This document shows positions 35,133 to 43,746 of a DNA stretch of 64,000 nucleotides, in pieces. This DNA comes from Heliomarina baculiformis (GTDB lineage: Bacteria; Pseudomonadota; Alphaproteobacteria; Rhodobacterales; Rhodobacteraceae). The notes below the pieces were generated by a model. That model saw only the letters and a program-made list of their open reading frames with translations, ran no database searches and had not been told where the DNA came from. Positions within the stretch are counted from its first letter, which is position 1; the number at the start of each line of letters is the position of its first letter. The stretch lies in contig NZ_JAIMIC010000011.1 of assembly GCF_019966545.1 (NCBI RefSeq), positions 1 to 64,000 of the forward strand, written 5' to 3'. The translations under genes and the position numbers were made by a program.

Positions 35133-36125
35133 ATGTCCAACGAACCCATCATCATAAAACGTGTCGAAGAGGATTCGCACGACGGCCACCATGGCGGTGG
35201 CTGGAAGGTCGCCTATGCCGACTTTATGACCGCGATGATGGCTTTCTTTCTGCTTCTGTGGATTCTCGCCGCATCGGATGAGGAAAAACTGCGCGGCCTT
35301 GCTGATTATTTCACCCCGTCGCTCTCGGAATCGGGCGGACGCGGCGATGGCGTACTTGGCGGCGAAGTGCTGGGACCGGACGGCGTGCTCAGCGGGACGG
35401 ACGGACCGCAAAGCGAAATCCAGCTTCCAAGTTTTGGACAGGAAAACCCCCTTTCCGTTTTCGACAGCCGCATCGAGGCCGAGCCCGAAGTGATCGTCGA
35501 ATACGAACCTGCCGCAGAAAACATGCGGGACGGTACGGAAATCGCCGATGAACCGCAGGAACAGACAGAGGTTCCGGGCGATCAAACGTTGCCCCCTGAT
35601 ATGACCGACATTGTTCAGGCGCATGATCAGCGTGAACGTGACCTCGACGAGATCGAGCAGATGATCAGCGAAGCAGTTCGCGGCCAGCCGGAACTGAGCG
35701 ATCTGATGAAAAACATCAATTTTGAACGCACGCCGCAAGGGCTTAACGTGCAAATCCTCGATCAAGAGGGACGCTCCATGTTCCCGCGCGGTAGTTCGCG
35801 TATCGAGGACCACACCCGCGAATTGATCCAGATCGTTGGCGATGCAATTTCGGACATGCCGTATCCCGTCACCATTTCCGGCCATACGGACGCGGTTCCC
35901 TTCAGCCGGGCGTCGGGTTATTCAAATTGGGAACTTTCCGCAGATCGCGCAAACGCGACGCGACGCGTGCTGGTCAGCAATGGAATTAATCCCGCGCGGA
36001 TCGAACGTATTTCCGGCATGGCAGATACCAAGCTGTTGTCGCCCGACACACCCGAAGCGCCACAGAACCGACGGATCGACATTCTGCTCGCTTATCCCGA
36101 TCCTATGCCAGGCTCTCTCCCATAG
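35133..36125 (+). CDS. motB: Flagellar motor stator protein MotB
   Basis: 330 residues. One membrane helix (about 28-48) with the proton-accepting Asp in YADFMTAMMAFFLLLWIL, then a long acidic linker (70-185) and an OmpA-like peptidoglycan-binding domain (about 195-320, with TISGHTDAVPF and SADRANATRRVL). It is the partner of MotA. The linker is unusually long and Glu/Asp-rich. The gene stands apart from motA, 6 kb away on the opposite strand. Confidence 0.95.
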   Translation: MSNEPIIIKRVEEDSHDGHHGGGWKVAYADFMTAMMAFFLLLWILAASDEEKLRGLADYFTPSLSESGGRGDGVLGGEVLGPDGVLSGTDGPQSEIQLPSFGQENPLSVFDSRIEAEPEVIVEYEPAAENMRDGTEIADEPQEQTEVPGDQTLPPDMTDIVQAHDQRERDLDEIEQMISEAVRGQPELSDLMKNINFERTPQGLNVQILDQEGRSMFPRGSSRIEDHTRELIQIVGDAISDMPYPVTISGHTDAVPFSRASGYSNWELSADRANATRRVLVSNGINPARIERISGMADTKLLSPDTPEAPQNRRIDILLAYPDPMPGSLP

Positions 36126-36506
36126 GCGGAAATCCCGCATCTTCTCCTTCCGGGCGAGCGGATAATCAATGGGAACGTGGGTTTCCGCCTCTTATCCACA
36201 AAAAATCGGTGTCAATCCCCGAAATTGTAAACGCTTGTTTTCACAACTAATGCGGGTTTCCGACGCTACAATTTCAAGGCATAATTAAGGCGGATCACCC
36301 TTCCCAATTAAAAACTCCTTAAAACACAAGGCCATAAGTATCGCTGAAAACCTACGCTAGATATAGGAGATCGACTATATATTGTGTGTTTTTAGCGCAA
36401 CCAAGGGTGTATATTGTTGTTCGAGTTAACCGTTTGAAACTGGAATAGACAGTAAATAACGGGTTAATTTGGTGTTGGGTGTGACGGAAATTTTCTGGGG
36501 AGTAAA
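36126..36506. other. Long AT-rich intergenic region after motB
   Basis: 381 bases with no convincing gene, clearly richer in A+T than the surrounding genes. It holds two inverted repeat pairs (AGGCGGAAA 36124-36132 with TTTCCGCCT 36182-36190; GAAATTGTA 36221-36229 with TACAATTTC 36267-36275), an exact CtrA-type site at 36308-36322, and TATATA/GTTAAC-rich sequence before the gene at 36507. AT-rich regions like this are typical MucR targets, which fits the neighbouring regulator genes. Confidence 0.5.
36308..36322 (+). promoter_or_regulatory. CtrA-type full site (TTAA-N7-TTAA)
   Basis: Exact TTAA, AAACTCC, TTAA. It lies 185 bases before the gene at 36507 and belongs to the same class as the sites at flgI and fliC. 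Exact spacing supports it; the AT-rich setting raises the chance of coincidence. Confidence 0.45.
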
Positions 36507-37259
36507 ATGTCAAATCGAACGCTAGAGCTCATATGGCAGGGTGCGATCCTGCCTATGGAACGCAAGCAGGCTGATCGCCTAATGCGGGTATTGAAAGTGC
36601 TTCTGCCAATGCACTTTGTCTGCCTTTCCGCCGAGCGAGGCATTGATGGACTTATGATCCTTCCCGACGAACTCGAGTTAATGCCCGCGCTGCCACTGGG
36701 CGATGTCGTTGTCGAGGAACTTGCCGTAGACGTTCCCTACGGTTCGCTGCTGCTGGTCTCCGAGCCTGATAATGCTATCCGGATGAGCTCTCCCCATGCG
36801 TTCTCCCACGATATTGGCATGGCAGTCGGTCAGACGCTTCTCAGCGTTCTCCGCGTCGGAGCGTTTCCGCTCGAACGCGAGAACGAGGCGCTCTACATCA
36901 TGGCTTGCGCGTTCGATCAGATGGCGCGAACAGCCGAGCTTCGCAATCTCGGGCTTGTCCCCGAGGAGTTCTCAAAGGGCCTCGCGGCGTGTCTTGGCGA
37001 CTACTGGTCCGGTTCACGCGGCAAGGATTGCCAGGCCGCACGTCTTTTCGCGACAGAGGATTGTCTGCATGGGCCCCAGCTGCGCAAGTACCTCACAACG
37101 CTCGATCCCGGATTCTCGGCGCCGATGTACCACCTTGTCCCGACCGGACTGCTGAACTTTTCGAAGGACAAGCTGGGCTTTGGCGACTGGCTCAAGAAAG
37201 CAAGTGCCGCCGTTGGCAGCCTGATGATGCCCCGCCAGCAGCGCCTGATCGAAGGTTGA
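36507..37259 (+). CDS. Protein of unknown function in the flagellar regulator block
   Basis: 250 residues, ATG after TGGGGAGT. Cytoplasmic, with no membrane helix or signal. Sequence looks like mixed alpha/beta, with a Cys cluster in the C-terminal half (ARLFATEDC). I recognise no family. It stands alone between motB and the sigma-factor gene, with its own long upstream region carrying a CtrA-type site. Codon use appears normal for the region. A regulatory or assembly role is suggested by location only. Confidence 0.75.
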   Translation: MSNRTLELIWQGAILPMERKQADRLMRVLKVLLPMHFVCLSAERGIDGLMILPDELELMPALPLGDVVVEELAVDVPYGSLLLVSEPDNAIRMSSPHAFSHDIGMAVGQTLLSVLRVGAFPLERENEALYIMACAFDQMARTAELRNLGLVPEEFSKGLAACLGDYWSGSRGKDCQAARLFATEDCLHGPQLRKYLTTLDPGFSAPMYHLVPTGLLNFSKDKLGFGDWLKKASAAVGSLMMPRQQRLIEG

Positions 37260-37284
37260 TGAATTGCTCCTTCTCAGGGGCAAT

Positions 37285-37299
37285 TTAACCATCGCTAAA
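37285..37299 (+). promoter_or_regulatory. CtrA-like site, one mismatch, upstream of the sigma factor
   Basis: TTAA, CCATCGC, TAAA, one mismatch from the full TTAA-N7-TTAA site and 75 bases before the start of the sigma-factor gene. Confidence 0.3.
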
Positions 37300-37373
37300 T
37301 CAAACAAATCTTTCATCTAATCATGTCTTATGATTATCTGTTCATGCAGGTATGAATTATCAGGCATACATCC

Positions 37374-38108
37374 ATGATGTTTATCACCCGCCACGCGGCG
37401 ATGAACGAACCGATGTTGTCGGTCGAAGAAGAGCGCGAGGCAGTCAGGAACTGGCAGGATAAGGGCGACCGCGATGCGCTGGAGTTGTTGATCCGGTCGC
37501 ACGCCCGACAGGTCTATGCACAGGCGTCCCGCTGGTCGGACAATCCCTCGCACCGCGAAGACATGGTGGCCGAAGGCATGATCGGACTGATGCGCGCCGC
37601 CGATAATTTCGACCTGTCGCAGGATGTCCGGTTTTCGACCTATGCCGGATGGTGGGTTCTTAACGGTGTGTCCTCGGCGATGGTAAAAATCAAGACAGTC
37701 GTGGATATTCCGGTAAGAACCTTTCTAGACGCCAGCGGAGGAAGGCTGGACGGAGAACGCAAGGAAATCGCGCAGGTCGCGATGAACAGTACGGTGGAAA
37801 TCGGCGTGGCAGGAGAAACGCTGCTGAGCATGGCCTGCCCAAGTCTGACGCCCGAGGAAGAAGCCACCCTGTCATCCAGCAAGGACGAACAAAGGCGGAT
37901 GCTACGCGCGGCGCTGGACCAGCTGAAACCAGAAGATGCAAATATTATCAAGAAATTGAAACTGAACGATCCACCGATGAGACCCGAAGAACTTGCGCAG
38001 GAAATGGGGATTACCCGCGATCGGGTGCGGCAATTGGAAGGCCGCGCCCTGTTGCGGCTGCGCAAACGCCTGATTGACGGCGGCTTTGGGCTTCACGCTC
38101 TTACCTGA
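37374..38108 (+). CDS. Sigma-70-family factor of the flagellar island
   Basis: 244 residues; an alternative ATG at 37401 cannot be excluded. Region 2 spans about 30-105 (MVAEGMIGLMRAADNFDLSQ, RFSTYAGWWVLNGVSSAM) and region 4 about 185-236 (RPEELAQEMGITRDRVRQLE). Overall it is closest in style to RpoH-like group 3 factors, but the RpoH box after region 2 (Q-R/K-x-L-F-F-N-L-R) is not present. It is not an obvious FliA. It sits between the 36507 gene and fliK, so it may direct late flagellar genes. Two in-frame ATGs near the start leave the first 10 residues uncertain. Confidence 0.85.
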   Translation: MMFITRHAAMNEPMLSVEEEREAVRNWQDKGDRDALELLIRSHARQVYAQASRWSDNPSHREDMVAEGMIGLMRAADNFDLSQDVRFSTYAGWWVLNGVSSAMVKIKTVVDIPVRTFLDASGGRLDGERKEIAQVAMNSTVEIGVAGETLLSMACPSLTPEEEATLSSSKDEQRRMLRAALDQLKPEDANIIKKLKLNDPPMRPEELAQEMGITRDRVRQLEGRALLRLRKRLIDGGFGLHALT

Positions 38109-38118
38109 GGAAATTATT

Positions 38119-39312
38119 ATGCTGTCTACACTTTCATCAATTACTTCTCTGCCCGGGCTTGCTTCGGCAGGCGCGTCGAAAACTAATTCGACGACCTCCC
38201 AGACTTCGACCGAAGGCAACGCGGCAATGGGCTTTGCCGCCCTCCTCGCGCGGCTTGGCGCCTCGACGGCATCACAAGACCCGAACACGGGCGGTGCCAC
38301 GCTAAAGTTGCCCGGAGACTCCACCCAACGGGAATTCGCGCTCAAAGATCTTGCGGACGATCTGGATGTTCTCGCGGCATGGATGATGGCGCAGACAGGA
38401 ACGCAACAGAATGCCGTGACCACTGAACCGGGCGATACCGGTACCGGGCTGGACATTGGCAAGCTTGCCGAAAAGCTGAACACGCTGCTTTCAGAATTCG
38501 ACAAGGCGTATGGCGCGAACACGCGTGAGGTTTTGCTCAAGAACGCGGCCATGCTACCTGAGGTCGCCCTGCCAGAGAACAGCGCCAAAGCGGGTCAGGC
38601 CTTTCTTGGGATGGCGCGGGTGCTGATTGGGCTTGAGCCGTCGGCCGCACCGACAGCGCCTGCGCTGAGCTCGGTTGCTGCCAGCGGTCAACCTGTCGAG
38701 CTTCGGAGCAGCACCGCAAGCAAAGTCGCCAGTGATCAGGCGCAGCAGGCTGTCACACAAACGGCGCCGCAAAGCACGAGCGAAACACGCCACCCGGTAA
38801 CTTTTCAGGAACTGCTGAACCTGCGACCCGCTGAAACACAGCAAACCCAACCGTCCTCCCCTGCCCCAAGCAGCGCGTCAAACGGCCCGACGCCCCAACA
38901 GCAACCGCAGGTTTCCGGCTTTGCCGCCAATCTGGTCGGGCAGATAAAGGGTACGCAGATCGCCGACGGCACGACGCGCGTTGAGCTATCTCCGCGCGGA
39001 TTGGGAGGAATCGAAATCGATCTCTCCCGCGACGATGAAGGCACGTTAAAAGTGACGGTCCGGGCAGAGAACCCCAGCGTCATGGGCGCGCTGCGGGACA
39101 ACCGGGAAGCTCTCTTGCTGGCCCTGCGCGACAGTGGCGTCAGCCTCGAAAACAATAGCCTTGGTTTTGAAGACTTCGGACAGGGCAATCGCAACGCCAA
39201 TGAGCCGTCCGAACAGATTTCCATAGTAATGGGCGAGACCGAAGAAGAAGCGGCGACGCCAGAGGCAATGACTGCCACGGTCGGTGAAGGCCGCGTCGAT
39301 ATCATCACGTAA
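38119..39312 (+). CDS. fliK: Flagellar hook-length control protein FliK
   Basis: 397 residues from the ATG at 38119 with GAGG upstream. N-terminal and middle parts are low complexity (Ser/Thr/Gln/Ala/Pro rich, 20-290), typical of FliK. The C-terminal Flg_hook domain (about 290-360) carries VELSPRGLGGIEIDLS and LKVTVRAENPSVMGALR. FliK measures the hook and switches export from rod/hook to filament proteins. It is followed by flgD, the normal order. Confidence 0.88.
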   Translation: MLSTLSSITSLPGLASAGASKTNSTTSQTSTEGNAAMGFAALLARLGASTASQDPNTGGATLKLPGDSTQREFALKDLADDLDVLAAWMMAQTGTQQNAVTTEPGDTGTGLDIGKLAEKLNTLLSEFDKAYGANTREVLLKNAAMLPEVALPENSAKAGQAFLGMARVLIGLEPSAAPTAPALSSVAASGQPVELRSSTASKVASDQAQQAVTQTAPQSTSETRHPVTFQELLNLRPAETQQTQPSSPAPSSASNGPTPQQQPQVSGFAANLVGQIKGTQIADGTTRVELSPRGLGGIEIDLSRDDEGTLKVTVRAENPSVMGALRDNREALLLALRDSGVSLENNSLGFEDFGQGNRNANEPSEQISIVMGETEEEAATPEAMTATVGEGRVDIIT

Positions 39313-39343
39313 CGCCTCGTCGCGACGAAAAGGAACAACAGAA

Positions 39344-40009
39344 ATGGCAATCGATCCAACCACAGGCGCGACGACTGCAAGCAATTCAGCCGCCGGCAAC
39401 GCCCAAGTCAAGCTGACTGCGGATTACGAAAGCTTCCTGAAGCTGCTGACCGCGCAGGTCGCAAACCAGAACCCGCTTGAACCGATGGATTCGACGACCT
39501 TCGTGTCCCAGTTGGCGCAGCTTTCGCAAGTTGAACAGTCGATCCAGACGAACTCGAATCTGGAACAGGTGAACGCCTATCTCGCGGCCTATGGCGCGCT
39601 TTCGGATATCCAGCTGATTGGGCACGAAGTCACTCTTGCCAGCGATCAGCTGACCCTGAGCAACGGAGCCGCCGCGTTTGAATATGACCTAGCCGAGACA
39701 GCCTCGACCGTTTCCGCAGCGATCACTACTGCCGATGGCACGGTCATCCGCACGCTCAAGAATCTCTCGGGAACGGCGGGTGAAGTGCACAAGGTTGAAT
39801 GGGACGGGATGGATACCGACGGTCTGCCGGTGCAGGACGGCGTCTATACAATCCGGATGACTGCGACGACAGCCGAAGATGCGGACGTATCTGCGAGCAC
39901 CTATACGGCCTCGACCGTCAAGGAGCTGAACTTTGAGACAGGTGAATCAGTCCTGATGCTGGAAAACGGCAGCTTGGCACTGGCCGGAAGCGTGATCTCG
40001 ATCAGGTAG
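39344..40009 (+). CDS. flgD: Flagellar hook capping protein FlgD
   Basis: 221 residues from the ATG at 39344 (AAGGA upstream). It has the conserved N-terminal DYESFLKLLTAQVANQNPLEPMDSTTFVSQLAQ region split around residues 25-60 and later VEWDGMDTDG of the FlgD Ig-like part. FlgD caps the growing hook so FlgE can polymerise. Ends at a strong bidirectional hairpin. Confidence 0.95.
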   Translation: MAIDPTTGATTASNSAAGNAQVKLTADYESFLKLLTAQVANQNPLEPMDSTTFVSQLAQLSQVEQSIQTNSNLEQVNAYLAAYGALSDIQLIGHEVTLASDQLTLSNGAAAFEYDLAETASTVSAAITTADGTVIRTLKNLSGTAGEVHKVEWDGMDTDGLPVQDGVYTIRMTATTAEDADVSASTYTASTVKELNFETGESVLMLENGSLALAGSVISIR

Positions 40010-40016
40010 AGATCGG

Positions 40017-40040
40017 GTGCCGCGCTTAGCTGCGCGGCAC
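40017..40040. terminator. Bidirectional hairpin between flgD and the FliL-like gene
   Basis: Perfect 9-bp stem GTGCCGCGC/GCGCGGCAC around a 6-base loop, followed by GTCTTTCTT. It overlaps the last codons of the minus-strand gene, so it can end transcripts arriving from either side. Confidence 0.6.
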
Positions 40041-40628
40041 GTCTTTCTTGTAGAGCGACAGGAACAGAACTTCCTGTGCTTCCTTGAATTCGCTGCGCAC
40101 GTTGTCCGTGATCTTTTCCGACAACCAGTCAGAATCGATCGCCGCCCGCTTCATCCGTGAATTCTCGGCTGCTTCACGGAAGGAAACGAGGATCTTGTCA
40201 CGCAGACGCGCCGAGTTTTCGGCGATCCGGTAATGAGCCGCCGAGGTCGAATCCGGCATGGAAACGCCAAAGTCGGCAACGACGTAGGTTACCGATTTCG
40301 CCTTGTAGACCGGCACCATCATGGAGCCGAGCTGGACGACGTTCTTGGAATCCTTGGCGTCCTCGACATCGGTTTCGATCAGCGCCTCTTCCTTACCCGA
40401 GTACTTGTGCACGCTGGCGAGGTGGAGCACCTCTTTCTTCTTCGCCGGCTGCGGTGCTTTTTCCGCCGCATCGTCGAAGAGATTAGGTTGTGGCGCCGGT
40501 TCGTGAGTATCGGCGGCGGCGACTTCGGCAGCCTCGGCTTCCGGGCTCTTCATCTGAAGGCCCGCGCCATAGCCGATGCCAATGCCTACGATAGGTAGGA
40601 CGGCGCCGAGGATCAGTATTTTTTTCAT
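40026..40628 (-). CDS. FliL-like membrane protein (second FliL-type protein)
   Basis: 200 residues from the ATG at 40628; a TTG start at 40655 is possible. One N-terminal helix (4-22) is followed by a Glu/Ala/Pro linker and a C-terminal domain (100-195) of FliL style: VVPVYKAK..YVVADFGVSM, LRDKILVSF, then VLFLSLYKKDVPR at the end. FliL proteins associate with the stator. It lies at the end of the flgF-flgG-flgA-flgH strand, 65 bases after flgH. Confidence 0.65.
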   Translation of the reverse strand: MKKILILGAVLPIVGIGIGYGAGLQMKSPEAEAAEVAAADTHEPAPQPNLFDDAAEKAPQPAKKKEVLHLASVHKYSGKEEALIETDVEDAKDSKNVVQLGSMMVPVYKAKSVTYVVADFGVSMPDSTSAAHYRIAENSARLRDKILVSFREAAENSRMKRAAIDSDWLSEKITDNVRSEFKEAQEVLFLSLYKKDVPRS

Positions 40629-40693
40629 TCCGCCACTCGAGTAAATTTGTTTCAAGTAGCTTTATGAATGCCTATTGAGGCGAAAATAGCGTC

Positions 40694-41449
40694 CTAAAAA
40701 GGCAAAATAATGTCGAGAGCACCTTCGCCATAGCTGCGACGCTGCTGACGCGAAATCGATCCGTCCCCGCCATAGGTTATCCGTGCTTCGGCGATCTTTT
40801 CGTAAGGAATGGTGTTGTTCATCTGGACATCTTCGGGGCGGATGATGCCCGCCACCCGCAATTCACGAAGTTCCTGATTTACCTTGACTTCCTGACGTCC
40901 CGCCACAACCAGATTGCCATTCGGCAGTTCTTGGACAACCAGGGCGGCAATCTTGAGATTGATCGATTCATTCCGGTTGATCGTTCCCGCCCCAAGCGCG
41001 CTCAGCTCGCCCGAGATATCGACGATGTCATCCGACGGCAGATCCTCGGGCCCGACGCCCGGCAGGATCTTGTCGATCTGGGTGCCATAGCCGAAGAGCT
41101 TGGGATAGCCGATGGAAGCGCCGCCGCTGCGGGCGCGCGTCGAGGCATTCCTGAGCTGCGCTTCGTCTTCGATTTCGATCAGGATGGTCAGAATGTCGCC
41201 AACCGTGCTCGCGCGCTGGTCCGCGAAGAACCCGGCCGATCCCGTCTCCCAAAGCGAGGCGCGTTCGGCACGGACAGGCCGGCGTTCGGGTTCAGGCACG
41301 GGCATCGGTACGCTTACCCGTGTAGCCTCGGGCATGGTGCCAGAGTTGAATTGAATGCCCGACACTTCGGGATCAAGGTTGAACGGGTCGGAACCGCAGG
41401 CCGAAAGTGCGGTCAGGGCCGAGGCCAACAGAAGAATTCCGTGTTTCAT
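40694..41449 (-). CDS. flgH: Flagellar L-ring lipoprotein FlgH
   Basis: 251 residues. A lipoprotein signal ends in LSAC (Cys18), so it is acylated in the outer membrane. The rest has typical FlgH segments, including SLWETGSAGFFADQRA, VGDILTILIEIEDEAQ and QELRELRVAGIIRPEDV. It overlaps flgA by 4 bases. Confidence 0.96.
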   Translation of the reverse strand: MKHGILLLASALTALSACGSDPFNLDPEVSGIQFNSGTMPEATRVSVPMPVPEPERRPVRAERASLWETGSAGFFADQRASTVGDILTILIEIEDEAQLRNASTRARSGGASIGYPKLFGYGTQIDKILPGVGPEDLPSDDIVDISGELSALGAGTINRNESINLKIAALVVQELPNGNLVVAGRQEVKVNQELRELRVAGIIRPEDVQMNNTIPYEKIAEARITYGGDGSISRQQRRSYGEGALDIILPF

Positions 41450-42105
41450 CTTATGATCTCCACCACGCCTTCTGCGCGGGCAATACCAGTTACGAGATTG
41501 TTGCTGACGAGGTTGATGATACTCAGCTCTTGCTCGCGATGCGCATCTTGCATCGCGCGTCCCGGCGCCGTCAGCGCGAGTCTGCCATCACTGTAACGGA
41601 TCGACACACGGTCGCCGCGCGTGATGACCAGCGGCTCCATGACCGATTGCACCATAACCGGACGGCCCTGAGTCAGTACACGGCGGACTTCCTTGCCGAC
41701 CAGCTTGGTTTCATCGATTTCGGCAAAAGCGCTGATCCGAGCGTAGGGCATGTCAACAATCTGGATATCGCTCGCCTTGAGGATTTCACCGGGCAAAAGC
41801 CGGCGTGTCGGAACCGGGACCTTGACCGACAAGATCGCAAGCCCCTGAAAACGCTCGATCGTTCCGTCAGCCGTAACAGCGTTAGCCAGGAATTGCCCGG
41901 TAGATTTATCCATCCAGAAAGCCGAGAGCATGAGCGCGTCAACGCCTTCGCCGCGCTGGAAGGAGACGTTGAATTCGGCACCTTGGGGCAGTTCTGCGCC
42001 GTAAGTGTCGCGCGCCTTTTCGATCACCAGTTCGCGCGCGGGCTCTGCCCCGGCGGAAAACCCAAGGCTTATCAATGCGATGGAGAGACGGGCCAGAAAA
42101 CGCAT
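41446..42105 (-). CDS. flgA: Flagella basal body P-ring formation protein FlgA
   Basis: 219 residues with a signal peptide. The SAF-type C-terminal domain carries VPVPTRRLLPGEILKASDI and VRRVLTQGRPVMVQSV, family hallmarks. FlgA is the periplasmic chaperone for P-ring protein FlgI (encoded at 50430 on the other strand). One base separates it from flgG. Confidence 0.94.
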   Translation of the reverse strand: MRFLARLSIALISLGFSAGAEPARELVIEKARDTYGAELPQGAEFNVSFQRGEGVDALMLSAFWMDKSTGQFLANAVTADGTIERFQGLAILSVKVPVPTRRLLPGEILKASDIQIVDMPYARISAFAEIDETKLVGKEVRRVLTQGRPVMVQSVMEPLVITRGDRVSIRYSDGRLALTAPGRAMQDAHREQELSIINLVSNNLVTGIARAEGVVEIIR

Positions 42106-42106
42106 G

Positions 42107-42892
42107 TTACTTGATCTGGTTGGTCGAGGACATCATCTGGTCAGCGGTCTCGATCGCTTTCGAGTTCATCTCATAGGCGCGCTGAGCAGAAATCAAATCG
42201 GTGATCTGCTGGATGATGTTCACGTTCGAGTTTTCAAGGTAGCCCTGCCGGATCATGCCGACGCCCGGATCGCCCGGCACCGCCTGAATCGGATCGCCCG
42301 AGGCGTTTGTCTCGGCCATCATGTTGTTCCCGAGCGGGCGCAGACCTGCTTCGTTGATAAAGGTCGTTAGGGTGATCTGACCCAATTCTACCGGGACCGG
42401 ATCATTTTCGACATAGGCGCTGACGATGCCCTGTTCGCTGACCTCAAGCTGAACCGTATTCTCGGGTACCACGAGACCGGGGTCGATTTCATACCCCTGA
42501 AGCGTCACGATCTGACCCTCGGCCGACAGCTGGAATGACCCGTCGCGTGTATAGGCCTGCGCTCCGTCGGGCAAGTTGACGGTAAAGTAGCCGCGTCCAT
42601 CAATTGCCATCGCCAGCTCGTTCTCGGTGCTGATCAGACCACCCTGCACGTTGAGCCGGACGGTGCCGACGGTGCGAACCCCAAGGCCGACGTCCACGCC
42701 GGTCGGGCGTACTGTGCCTTCTTCGGCCGTGATGGCGCCTTCACGGGTCTGGCTGTCATAGATCAGATCCTGAAACGCGGCTCGGCTGGATTTGAAACCG
42801 GTCGTGTTCGCGTTGGCAATATTGTTCGAGATGACATCGACATTCGTCTGCTGCGCCATCATCCCCGTGGCTGCAATTCCCAAAGCTCTCAT
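42107..42892 (-). CDS. flgG: Flagellar distal rod protein FlgG
   Basis: 261 residues, standard length. Starts MRALGIAATGMMAQQTNVDV and carries SNNIANANTTGFKSSRA and the C-terminal ENSNVNIIQQITDLISAQRA helix, as in FlgG. Forms the distal rod. Follows flgF by 15 bases. Confidence 0.97.
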   Translation of the reverse strand: MRALGIAATGMMAQQTNVDVISNNIANANTTGFKSSRAAFQDLIYDSQTREGAITAEEGTVRPTGVDVGLGVRTVGTVRLNVQGGLISTENELAMAIDGRGYFTVNLPDGAQAYTRDGSFQLSAEGQIVTLQGYEIDPGLVVPENTVQLEVSEQGIVSAYVENDPVPVELGQITLTTFINEAGLRPLGNNMMAETNASGDPIQAVPGDPGVGMIRQGYLENSNVNIIQQITDLISAQRAYEMNSKAIETADQMMSSTNQIK

Positions 42893-42907
42893 CTGCTCAG
42901 TCCCCTA

Positions 42908-43657
42908 TCACGTCGTCTGGCCAACACGGCGCAACATGTCGCGCCGCAGGTCGTCTTCGCTGCTCATTAGGTTTATCGCCCGCTCATAGGCGCGCTGGAT
43001 TTCGATCATCCGGGTCATCTCTGTGACCGGTTCGACATTGCTCCCTTCGATGGAGCCCTGCACGATTTCACTGGTGATCGAGTTGATCAGGACGGGCGCA
43101 CCCGACCCTTCTGGTTGCACCAGCAGACCGCCGCCAATGCGTTCAAGCCGCTGGTAATCGGCGATATCGAACAGGCCAAGCTGTCCGACCACGCCGTTGT
43201 TTTCGGTCGATATGGTTCCGTCACGTGCGATCGTTATGTCGCCCGCATCCTGTGGGATCGCAATCTCACCGCCGCCGGCATCCAGAACGCTCGACCCGTT
43301 CAGCGTGATCAGATTGCCCTCGGCATCTATCGTGAACCGGCCATCGCGCCCGAACGCTGTCTGACCGTCGGGCGTTCGGTACGAAAGCCAGCCTTCTCCG
43401 AGCACTGCAACATCCAAGGGATTGCCAGTCTGTTCAATCGGCCCCTGCCGATTGTCGAGGTAAGACCCGTCCTCGATGACAAAGCTGATGTCCTGACCGT
43501 CCGCTGTATCCTCAGGTCTATGAACATAGTTGTTGAAGACGATATGCTCACCCTTGAACCCGGCGGTATTGGCGTTCGCAATATTGTTTGTCGTCACATC
43601 AAGATCACGACGCATGGCCTGCGCCAGGGATAGCGCCACGTAGGTCGAGTTATCCAT
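42908..43657 (-). CDS. flgF: Flagellar proximal rod protein FlgF
   Basis: 249 residues. Rod-type N-terminus (TTNNIANANTAGFKGEH) and C-terminal EGSNVEPVTEMTRMIEIQRA. FlgF forms the proximal rod. First gene of flgF-flgG-flgA-flgH, reading left from a divergent promoter with the gene at 43747. Confidence 0.96.
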   Translation of the reverse strand: MDNSTYVALSLAQAMRRDLDVTTNNIANANTAGFKGEHIVFNNYVHRPEDTADGQDISFVIEDGSYLDNRQGPIEQTGNPLDVAVLGEGWLSYRTPDGQTAFGRDGRFTIDAEGNLITLNGSSVLDAGGGEIAIPQDAGDITIARDGTISTENNGVVGQLGLFDIADYQRLERIGGGLLVQPEGSGAPVLINSITSEIVQGSIEGSNVEPVTEMTRMIEIQRAYERAINLMSSEDDLRRDMLRRVGQTT

Positions 43658-43692
43658 GCTTGCCCCCGCTTACGATGATCAAGTGTATATCT

Positions 43693-43735
43693 GTTCTTGC
43701 ATAGAATGAATTCTATTCTACAATAACGCAAGAAC
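43693..43735. promoter_or_regulatory. Nested inverted repeats in the flgF/43747 divergent promoter
   Basis: GTTCTTGC at 43693-43700 is matched exactly by GCAAGAAC at 43728-43735. Inside, ATAGAAT (43701-43707) and ATTCTAT (43710-43716) form a second perfect palindrome with a 2-base centre. The outer arms are the TTCTTG element facing each of the two divergent genes (47 and 71 bases from their starts). Confidence 0.5.
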
Positions 43736-43746
43736 TTTGATAAGAT

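Noticed and set aside
36124-36190. AGGCGGAAA/TTTCCGCCT repeat after motB as a terminator
   Set aside because: The loop of about 49 bases is too long and no T tail follows. I mention it only as an inverted repeat.
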